Shown here piece after piece: positions 57,877 to 64,000 of a stretch of DNA of 64,000 bases (position 1 is the first letter of the stretch; each line of letters opens with the position of its first letter). The notes beneath the pieces were generated by a model. It was not told where the DNA came from and ran no database searches. It saw only the letters and a list, made by a program, of their open reading frames with translations. A program made the translations under genes and the position numbers. Origin of the DNA: Salinimicrobium sp050750585 (GTDB taxonomy: Bacteria; Bacteroidota; Bacteroidia; Flavobacteriales; Flavobacteriaceae); NCBI RefSeq assembly GCF_050750585.1, contig NZ_JBOJLM010000006.1, forward strand, positions 1 through 64,000, written 5' to 3'.

Positions 57877-59886
57877 TTAATACTTCAATAACTCCAGAAT
57901 TTTCTCCTCAAATCTTTTTTTTGGAAGGTAGCCTTCTTCGAGAGCTTTTGAGAATGGTATTGGGGTTTCAAGGCTTCCTACCCGCATTACCGGCGCATCG
58001 AGAGCTTCAAAACACTCCTGGGCTATCATGGCTGCAATATCAGAACCTATTCCTCCGAAGACACTATCTTCCTGAAGGATAATTACTTTCCCTGTTTTCT
58101 TTACCGAAGAAAATATGGCTTCAGTATCCAGCGGCTGCAGGCTTCTTAAATCCAGAAGATCGGCATCTATATCGGGGTGAGCGTCGAGAGTCTCCAGCGC
58201 CCAATGCACCGCCGCGCCAAAGCTTATCACTGTTACATCCCGGCCCTCGCGCAGTAAAGCTGCTTTTCCAAAGGGTAAGGTATAGTAATCTTTAGGTACT
58301 TGCTGTCTTATGCTGCGATATAGCGCCTTGTGTTCAAAGAAAAGTACCGGATTGGGATCATTAAAAGCTGTGTTAAGTAATCCTTTTGCATCATAAGGGA
58401 ACGCCGGATACACCACTTTTAACCCAGGAGTCTTGGTGAACCAGGCCTCATTCGTCTGACTGTGGAATGGGCCGGCTCCTACACCTGCACCACAAGGCAT
58501 TCTAATCACCACATCGGCCTGCTGGTTCCAGCGGTAATGCACTTTTGCCAGGTAATTTACTACAGGATTGAACCCGGAACTCACAAAATCGGCGAACTGC
58601 ATCTCCACCATCGCTTTCATTCCTTTTATAGAAAGACCCATTGCGGATTCTACTATCCCCGACTCACAAATAGGAGTGTTACGCACCCGTTCGGTCCCAA
58701 ATTCTTCGAAGAAATTTTCGGTTATTTTAAAGACACCTCCATATTCAGCTATATCCTGCCCCATGAGCACGAGGTTTTCATGCCGCTGCATTGATTGCCT
58801 TAATCCCTGAGAAACAGCATCTATAAACCTAAGCTCCTCTGTTTCTTCGGAAGGTGTAAATTCTTCATAATCAAACTTTTGGCGCACATCATTTAACTCT
58901 TCAGTTTCATTGAAATCTATACCAGCTTCGGCATTTGCCTTTTTTAGATCTTCATCAATTTCCTGCTTGATTTCCGCTTTGTATTGGTTGTCAAGATCTT
59001 CAGAAAGAATTTTTTCAGCTAACAAAAATTCCCGGAAGTTATCTACAGGATCTTTTATTGCCCACTGCTCCATCAGGTCATTGGGAACATATTTTGTTCC
59101 GCTGGCTTCCTCATGCCCCCTCATTCTAAAGGTCTTGAACTCCAATAATACGGGGCGCGGATCTTTCCGCATACTTTCAGCCAACCGGGAAACCTTTCCG
59201 TAGACCTCTAAAATGTTGTTTCCGTCAATAATATGTGATTCCATACCATAACCCACAGCACGATCGGCAATATTCTCGCAATTATACTGCTGCGAAGTGG
59301 GAGTTGAAAGCCCATAGCCGTTATTTTCTACACAAAACATCACCGGCAGCTGCCATACCGAAGCAATATTTAGCGCTTCGTGAAAATCTCCTTCACTCGT
59401 ACCACCTTCGCCTGTAAAAACTGCAGTGATTTTTTGCTCTTTTTGAAGCCTATGTGCAAGAGCGATGCCATCGGCAACCCCCAACTGAGGCCCCAAATGT
59501 GAGATCATACCCACAATTTTATATTCCTGCGTACCAAAGTGAAAACTGCGATCGCGTCCTTTGGTAAAACCCGAAGCTTTTCCCTGCCACTGGCCAAATA
59601 ACCTGTACAACGGAATTTCTCTGGCCGTAAAAACCCCAAGGTTGCGATGCATGGGCAGGATGTATTCGTCTTTTTGAAGAGAAAGCGTGACTCCAATAGA
59701 GATAGCCTCCTGGCCTATCCCGCTAAACCATTTTGATATTTTACCCTGGCGTAAAAGCACCAGCATTTTCTCTTCGATGAGCCTGGGCTTAAGCAATTCC
59801 CTGTAAAAAGTGAGGAGCTGCTCGTCATTAAAATTTGTTCTGTCGAATTCTATATCAGGTTGAAATGAAGTTTCTTTAATTTTCAT
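57877..59886 (-). CDS. Fused E1 alpha/beta of a 2-oxo-acid dehydrogenase (BCKDH type)
   Basis: The 669-residue protein fuses the alpha chain (about residues 25-340) and the beta chain (about 350-669) of E1. The TPP-binding motif is GEGGTSEGDFHEALN ... CVENNGYGL, the alpha phosphorylation-type loop is RMRGHEEASGT, and the beta portion begins RFIDAVSQGL. E1 decarboxylates branched-chain (or related) 2-oxo acids in complex with E2 and E3. The ATG at 59886 (MKIKETSF) is preferred because a -7 box (TACATTTG, 59912-59905) lies between it and an upstream ATG. Confidence 0.93.
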   Translation of the reverse strand: MKIKETSFQPDIEFDRTNFNDEQLLTFYRELLKPRLIEEKMLVLLRQGKISKWFSGIGQEAISIGVTLSLQKDEYILPMHRNLGVFTAREIPLYRLFGQWQGKASGFTKGRDRSFHFGTQEYKIVGMISHLGPQLGVADGIALAHRLQKEQKITAVFTGEGGTSEGDFHEALNIASVWQLPVMFCVENNGYGLSTPTSQQYNCENIADRAVGYGMESHIIDGNNILEVYGKVSRLAESMRKDPRPVLLEFKTFRMRGHEEASGTKYVPNDLMEQWAIKDPVDNFREFLLAEKILSEDLDNQYKAEIKQEIDEDLKKANAEAGIDFNETEELNDVRQKFDYEEFTPSEETEELRFIDAVSQGLRQSMQRHENLVLMGQDIAEYGGVFKITENFFEEFGTERVRNTPICESGIVESAMGLSIKGMKAMVEMQFADFVSSGFNPVVNYLAKVHYRWNQQADVVIRMPCGAGVGAGPFHSQTNEAWFTKTPGLKVVYPAFPYDAKGLLNTAFNDPNPVLFFEHKALYRSIRQQVPKDYYTLPFGKAALLREGRDVTVISFGAAVHWALETLDAHPDIDADLLDLRSLQPLDTEAIFSSVKKTGKVIILQEDSVFGGIGSDIAAMIAQECFEALDAPVMRVGSLETPIPFSKALEEGYLPKKRFEEKILELLKY

Positions 59887-59904
59887 AATTAAGCATTGGT
59901 TCCT

Positions 59905-59912
59905 CAAATGTA
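59905..59912 (-). promoter_or_regulatory. Bacteroidota -7 box TACATTTG (minus strand)
   Basis: CAAATGTA on the + strand reads TACATTTG on the minus strand, 18 nt upstream of the ATG at 59886. It argues against the start at 59907. No -33 element is seen. Confidence 0.45.
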
Positions 59913-59976
59913 CTTAAAATAGGATTCGTTGTTATTAAGAAAAATTTAAAGCCCACGACACTCTTGGGATTTTATT

Positions 59977-59984
59977 TAACTTTG
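59977..59984 (+). promoter_or_regulatory. Bacteroidota -7 box TAACTTTG
   Basis: The octamer matches TAnnTTTG exactly, 23 nt upstream of the ATG at 60008. A start further upstream at 59984 would overlap this box. Confidence 0.45.
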
Positions 59985-60007
59985 TGTGGTATCTAAAAAA
60001 TGATCCT

Positions 60008-60961
60008 ATGGAGATGAATAATATTCCCAGCGTTAATCTGGCCGACTTCCTGTCTGATGACCCAAAGAGAAAGCAAAAATTTGTAAATGAGATTGGTAAA
60101 GCTTACGAAGAAATAGGTTTTGTTGCTTTAAAAAACCATTTTTTGAGTGACAATCTTGTGGATGAGCTATATAAAGAAGTGAAGAATTTCTTTGCCCTTC
60201 CGCTTGAAACCAAACAGAAGTATGAAATTGAGGGGCTTGCCGGCCAGCGTGGATATATTTCCTTCGGAAAAGAGCACGCAAAAGGGAAGAAAGAGGGAGA
60301 TCTTAAAGAATTCTGGCATTTTGGACAGGAGCCTTCAAAAGATGCAGATCTTACTGAAGAATATCCTGAAAACGTGCAGGTAGAAGAGCTGCCCGATTTT
60401 AACCACACCGGAATGGAAGCATACAGAATGCTGGAAAAAACGGGGATCTACGTGTTACGGGCTCTAGCATTATACATTGGCCTCGACGAATTTTATTTTG
60501 ACCACTGGGCCAGCAACGGGAACAGCATTTTGAGACCCATTCACTACCCTCCTATCACCGAAGAGCCTAAAGGCGCAGTAAGAGCCGGAGCTCATGGAGA
60601 CATCAACCTTATCACACTTTTAATGGGGGCTTCTACCGGAGGGCTTCAGGTGTTAAGAAAAGACGGGGAATGGATAGACGCTATTCCGCAGGAAGATGAG
60701 CTGGTCATTAACGTGGGAGATATGCTGGAGCGGCACACCAATAACAAACTGAGAAGTACGATACACCGGGTGGTGAATCCGCCAAAAGAGCAATGGAGCA
60801 ATCCGCGGTATTCCATTCCATTCTTTATGCACCCTCGTAGTGAAATGCCATTAAATTGTCTTGAAGAGTGTATAGATGATGAACACCCAAAAGCTTACCC
60901 CCATATTACTGCCGGAGAATTCCTTCATCAACGGCTGGTAGAAATAGGACTCAAAAAATAG
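60008..60961 (+). CDS. 2OG-Fe(II)/isopenicillin-N-synthase-like oxygenase
   Basis: The 317-residue protein has the IPNS-family pattern. The N-terminal DIOX_N part has PSVNLADFLSDD and LAGQRGYISFGKE. The iron ligands are HGDINLITLL (HxD) and the His in LRSTIHRVVNP, and the 2OG/substrate Arg-Ser is in PRYSIPFFMHP. Such enzymes hydroxylate or desaturate small molecules in the cytoplasm. The substrate is unknown. Starts at 60008 and 60014 are both possible, with GGAG before the latter. It heads a + strand run with the SUI1-like gene. Confidence 0.88.
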   Translation: MEMNNIPSVNLADFLSDDPKRKQKFVNEIGKAYEEIGFVALKNHFLSDNLVDELYKEVKNFFALPLETKQKYEIEGLAGQRGYISFGKEHAKGKKEGDLKEFWHFGQEPSKDADLTEEYPENVQVEELPDFNHTGMEAYRMLEKTGIYVLRALALYIGLDEFYFDHWASNGNSILRPIHYPPITEEPKGAVRAGAHGDINLITLLMGASTGGLQVLRKDGEWIDAIPQEDELVINVGDMLERHTNNKLRSTIHRVVNPPKEQWSNPRYSIPFFMHPRSEMPLNCLEECIDDEHPKAYPHITAGEFLHQRLVEIGLKK

Positions 60962-60966
60962 TTTTT

Positions 60967-61320
60967 ATGGCTAAGAAAAAGATGGGGCTGGAAGACCTGG
61001 GAGGATTTGTTTTCTCTACAGATAAAGATTTTACTCCTGAAAGCCACAATGAAGAGCAGGAAGAAAGTTTAGCGCCACAAGATCAACTTCTCGAAGCCCA
61101 TTATAGCTCTAAGGGGCGGGCAGGAAAGAAAGTGACCGTGGTAAAGGGGTATGTTGGCCCGCAAGAAGATCTCGATGCCCTGGGTAAAGACCTGAAAAAG
61201 AAATGCGGTGTGGGAGGCTCTGTTAAAGATGGTGAAATTATAATTCAGGGAGATGTTAGAGATAAAGTAATGTCTTACCTTAGAGAGCTTGGTTACAAAG
61301 TAAAGCGCATTGGAGGTTAA
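60967..61320 (+). CDS. SUI1/eIF1-like translation factor (YciH family)
   Basis: The 117-residue protein has the SUI1 domain in its C-terminal two thirds: GRAGKKVTVVKGYVG, the KKKCGVGGSVKDGEIIIQGD signature and a closing LGYKVKRIGG. The N-terminus has a lysine-rich flexible segment. Bacterial homologues (YciH) increase the fidelity of translation initiation and are not essential. The start is 5 nt downstream of the oxygenase stop. Coupling to the oxygenase and DUF1835 genes has no known meaning. Confidence 0.92.
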   Translation: MAKKKMGLEDLGGFVFSTDKDFTPESHNEEQEESLAPQDQLLEAHYSSKGRAGKKVTVVKGYVGPQEDLDALGKDLKKKCGVGGSVKDGEIIIQGDVRDKVMSYLRELGYKVKRIGG

Positions 61321-61329
61321 AGATATTTT

Positions 61330-62265
61330 ATGGAGGAAAAGAAAATACTACATATTACCAACGGGGACGACCTTTCGGAACAAATTACCAATCTTGCAAT
61401 TCCCGGAGATGTGATCACCTGGAGGGAAATGTTATGTGAAGGCCCTACAACGTTTGATGTGGGAGACGAAGAGTTTGTTTTGCGCAGAAAGACCTTTCTT
61501 CTTGAGAAGTACAATATTTCTGAAGAGCGGTACCAGGAGGAATTCCTGAGCGAACTGGCAAAACTGGCTGCCATCAATAGTTATGATGAAATAGTGCTGT
61601 GGTTTGAATTCGACCTCTTTTCACACATGAACATGCTTGCCCTCATTAGCTTCCTGCTTCAGAATAAGAAAAATGGACCTTTCTCCTTAGTTTGCAGCCG
61701 TAAACTGAAAGGCGAGGTAGAAATGACTGCCCTTTCGCAACTTTCAGACAAAAATCTCAACGAACATTATAAACATAGAATTCCACTTGAAAAGGCCGAT
61801 ATTCAAACCGCACAATTAATTTGGGAACTGTACTGCAGTAAAAACCCAAAACGGCTTATGTCAGAAATCAAGAAGACCACAAACTTTGAATATCTGTCAA
61901 GTTCTATAAGAGCCCATATTGAGCGCTTTCCTAATATAAATACGGGATTGAACACCCTGGAAATCAACGTTCTAAAACTCATAGAAGAACACGACATAAA
62001 ATCGCAGCATCATCTTTTAGGCTATGCCCTTCAATATCAGGGTTATTACGGCTATGTAGATGTACAGATGCAGCGGATCCTTGAGAAGCTTAGCCCTTTC
62101 TATGAAACTTCAGCAGAAAAATTAAAACTGAATGAAGATGGCCTTAAAGCATTAAAAGGAACCAAAAATTATTACCAGAATCTAAAAGATGACGAATACT
62201 ACGGCGGCGTAAGAAAGTACGACTTCCTTTACGACCCGGTTTCACACGATCTACTAAAATTATAA
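61330..62265 (+). CDS. DUF1835 domain-containing protein
   Basis: The 311-residue protein starts ILHITNGDDLSEQI and contains the WREMLCEGPT motif of DUF1835. It then has a helical C-terminal region (DUF3658-like) with LNTLEINVLKLIEEH. DUF1835 proteins occur widely in Bacteroidota and Firmicutes; their function is unknown. No signal peptide. It is 9 nt downstream of the SUI1-like gene and ends 1 nt before the nucleoside phosphorylase gene. Confidence 0.9.
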   Translation: MEEKKILHITNGDDLSEQITNLAIPGDVITWREMLCEGPTTFDVGDEEFVLRRKTFLLEKYNISEERYQEEFLSELAKLAAINSYDEIVLWFEFDLFSHMNMLALISFLLQNKKNGPFSLVCSRKLKGEVEMTALSQLSDKNLNEHYKHRIPLEKADIQTAQLIWELYCSKNPKRLMSEIKKTTNFEYLSSSIRAHIERFPNINTGLNTLEINVLKLIEEHDIKSQHHLLGYALQYQGYYGYVDVQMQRILEKLSPFYETSAEKLKLNEDGLKALKGTKNYYQNLKDDEYYGGVRKYDFLYDPVSHDLLKL

Positions 62266-62266
62266 C

Positions 62267-63142
62267 ATGAATCATTTAGCAGCATCAGAATTAATTCTGA
62301 ACAAAGACAACAGCATATATCACCTCAATTTAAAACCCGAACATCTTGCCGATACCGTTATTTTGGTAGGAGACCAAAACCGGGTAGATAAAATTACTAA
62401 GCACTTTGATAAGGTAGAAGTAGCCGTCAAAAAAAGAGAGTTCCACACCCAAACCGGAATTTATAAGGGTAAAAGAATATCGGTGATCTCCACAGGAATT
62501 GGTACAGACAATATTGATATTGTACTCAATGAACTTGATGCACTCGTTAATATTGACTTTGAGACCCGCGACATGAAAGCCGAAAAAACCAGCCTCAATA
62601 TCATTCGAATTGGAACTTCGGGTTCTATTCAAAAAGACATTCCTGTAGATTCTATAGTAGTGAGCGAGATGGCCGTTGGTTTTGATAACCTTCTCCACTT
62701 TTACCAAAGTGATGAAGTACAACTTCAGGATTTCAATGAGGCCATAGAAGAGCATCTTGGCACTTATGAAAGAAACAGTAAACCTTATGTAGTGCCGGCC
62801 AATGCTTCACTGGTAGAGCAATTTATGAGCGAACAGGTATTTGCAGGTTTTACCGGTTCAAATTCCGGGTTTTATGCACCGCAGGGTCGTGTTCTCCGAC
62901 TTCCTTTGAGAGATGACAACATGAAAGATAAACTGGCAACATTTAGCTTTAAAGGAAAAAAGATCACTAACCTGGAGATGGAAACTTCGGCTATTTTCGG
63001 ACTTTCAGCAATGTTAGGTCATAAAGCTTTATCTCTTAATGCCATCATCGCGAACCGTGCAACCGGAAACTTTACCAAAGATGGTGCACAGGCAGTAGAG
63101 AACACCATAAAATATGCTCTGGACAGGATAGTATCAGCCTAA
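62267..63142 (+). CDS. Nucleoside phosphorylase (uridine-phosphorylase type)
   Basis: The 291-residue protein belongs to the NP-I (PNP/UDP) fold: VILVGDQNRVDKITKHF at the phosphate site, STGIGTDNIDIVLNEL, RIGTSGSIQKDIPV, and the ribose/base-binding NLEMETSAIFGLSAMLGH. It cleaves nucleosides with phosphate for salvage of bases. The exact substrate (uridine or another nucleoside) is not determined from sequence. It ends the + strand run before ppk1. Confidence 0.92.
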   Translation: MNHLAASELILNKDNSIYHLNLKPEHLADTVILVGDQNRVDKITKHFDKVEVAVKKREFHTQTGIYKGKRISVISTGIGTDNIDIVLNELDALVNIDFETRDMKAEKTSLNIIRIGTSGSIQKDIPVDSIVVSEMAVGFDNLLHFYQSDEVQLQDFNEAIEEHLGTYERNSKPYVVPANASLVEQFMSEQVFAGFTGSNSGFYAPQGRVLRLPLRDDNMKDKLATFSFKGKKITNLEMETSAIFGLSAMLGHKALSLNAIIANRATGNFTKDGAQAVENTIKYALDRIVSA

Positions 63143-63208
63143 TTTCATTTAACAGAATATTAAAAGCCATCGTACCTCATATTTGTATTTTTGAGGAAAC
63201 CCCTCCGT

Positions 63209-64000
63209 ATGTTAAAGCCTGAAGAGAAAATTAAAAGGCACCGCGATTTAAATTGGTTAAGTTTTAATGAAAGAGTGCTACAGGAAGCACAGGATAAAAC
63301 TACACCTCTTTATGAGCGACTAAAGTTCCTGGCTATTTTCTCGATGAACCTTGATGAATATTTTCGGGTCCGCGTTTCCCAGCTTAGGCAAATGAAACGT
63401 GTGGAGAAAAGCATCAGGAAAAAGCTCGCCTTAAAACCTAATAAGACGGTAAAGGAAATCCTTAAAGAAGTAAGGGAGCAACAGGAAAAGTTTGGCAAGA
63501 TCTATAGAGAAGAGATCATCCCCGAGTTGGAGACCGCAGGTATACACCTGGTTCACAGGGAAGACTACAATGAGCACCAGGAAGAATTTGCACACAGGTA
63601 TTTTAAGAAAATACGAAAGTGCATCAATTCAACTACAACAAATTCTTATGGTGGTGAAGAGCTTTTCCTGGAGAATAACAGTCTCTACTTCATGGTGTGT
63701 TTTGGGGATAAATCTGAGTTTGGAGTTGTAAATATTCCGACAGATGAATGTGAAAGGTTTATCACTTTTTCTTCGGAAACAGAGGAGTACAAAATATCTT
63801 TTTTAGATGATATTGTAAAAGTAAATGTACCGAAGCTATTTCCTGATAAAGAAATTACCGGAATTTACGAGATCAAGCTTTCCCGGGATGCCGAGTTGTA
63901 TATCGATGATGAAATAGACGGACTGCTGGCCGAGAAGATCTACGAATCTCTCCAACAACGCACCGATGGCCAACCCACCAGACTGCTTTACGACTCCCAT
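63209..64000 (+). CDS. ppk1: Polyphosphate kinase 1, N-terminal part (runs off the window)
   Basis: The open frame starts at the ATG at 63209 and continues to the end of the window, 264 codons without stop. The N-terminal domain of PPK1 is seen in RDLNWLSFNERVLQEAQD, RLKFLAIFSMNLDEYFRVR (residues quoted in two blocks) and the conserved SLYFMVCF region with DDIVKVNVPKLFP. PPK1 makes polyphosphate from ATP. The catalytic His phosphate-transfer domain lies outside this window. A TATTTTTG box at 63186-63193 is a possible -7 element. Confidence 0.92.
   Translation, partial: MLKPEEKIKRHRDLNWLSFNERVLQEAQDKTTPLYERLKFLAIFSMNLDEYFRVRVSQLRQMKRVEKSIRKKLALKPNKTVKEILKEVREQQEKFGKIYREEIIPELETAGIHLVHREDYNEHQEEFAHRYFKKIRKCINSTTTNSYGGEELFLENNSLYFMVCFGDKSEFGVVNIPTDECERFITFSSETEEYKISFLDDIVKVNVPKLFPDKEITGIYEIKLSRDAELYIDDEIDGLLAEKIYESLQQRTDGQPTRLLYDSH

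Noticed and set aside
63600..63670. A possible pair of compensating frameshifts in ppk1, because the linker (about residues 132-152) looks unusual and another frame reads plausibly
   Set aside because: The main frame stays open to the window end and the flanks are conserved in it; the linker is a variable region.
1..64000. CRISPR array, insertion sequence, prophage or integron
   Set aside because: No spaced direct repeats of 25-40 nt, transposase, integrase or phage structural genes are seen. The tandem heptads are too short to be CRISPR repeats.

Overview
The window reads as a chromosomal segment from a member of the Bacteroidota, most likely a marine or halophilic Flavobacteriaceae of the Gramella/Salegentibacter/Salinimicrobium kind. 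That placement is inferred from three things: family content (DUF5916 barrel protein, BatA-type protein, fused E1 alpha/beta keto-acid dehydrogenase, TIGR02757, two Anabaena-sensory-rhodopsin-transducer-like proteins), promoter boxes of the Bacteroidota type (TTTG ... TAnnTTTG), and the scarcity of Shine-Dalgarno sites. Gene density is high. I see one tRNA gene, no rRNA, no insertion sequence, no prophage and no CRISPR array.

Layout. 1-5 kb: a small membrane protein, msrA, a CBM9/DUF5916 outer-membrane protein, a LolD-type ABC ATPase and a TIGR02757 protein. 5-9.4 kb: a tight + strand run of BatA-like membrane protein, a dihydroorotase homologue that has lost its metal ligands, a small membrane protein and an alpha/beta hydrolase. 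9.4-16.3 kb: metallo-hydrolase, conserved unknown, SRPBCC, PAP2 phosphatase, S10 peptidase and HAD phosphatase. 16.6-20.9 kb: stress and transport genes (manganese catalase + DsbA-like pair, universal stress protein, CDF transporter overlapping a one-lobe solute-binding lipoprotein), then tRNA-Arg(TCT) at 21.15 kb.

21.6-26.5 kb is a compact operon of a QEGLA/DUF1704 zinc peptidase, two near-duplicate ATP-grasp ligases and an aspartoacylase-like deacylase. It looks like a synthesis-and-trimming pathway for an unknown peptide-like metabolite. 26.6-34.8 kb (minus strand) is an eight-gene carbohydrate module: luciferase-like flavin oxidoreductase, two GH13 enzymes, two ASRT-family proteins flanking a sugar-lactone oxidase, an EamA permease and a lipoprotein lactonase. 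No rhodopsin is present.

35-49.8 kb is mostly housekeeping: hemerythrin, CorA, RecQ, a divergent TruA, AI-2E-type permease, a frameshifted DUF1853 gene, an eRF1-like protein, acyltransferase + proline dehydrogenase, AroB and an Aquifex-type aconitase. 49.9-56.3 kb (minus strand) is an eight-gene biosynthetic cluster built around a type III polyketide synthase. It has its own ketosynthase, dehydratase, enoyl reductase, ACP and phosphopantetheinyl transferase, plus a methyltransferase and a flavoprotein as tailoring enzymes, which suggests an alkylresorcinol/alkylquinone or alkylpyrone lipid. 56.3-64 kb holds an OmpA lipoprotein, a lipocalin-like lipoprotein, a DUF1328 peptide, the fused branched-chain keto-acid dehydrogenase E1, a 2OG-Fe oxygenase, an SUI1-like factor, DUF1835, a nucleoside phosphorylase and the start of ppk1.

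Three non-coding signals cut across the gene map. Several intergenic spacers hold tandem repeats of unrelated sequence but a constant 7-nt period. A palindrome (AAAAATGNCATTTTT) recurs inside genes, usually in one reading frame, and also in terminators. Two stress-type genes (universal stress protein, hemerythrin) carry a Crp/Fnr-like palindrome at exactly the same distance from their -7 box.
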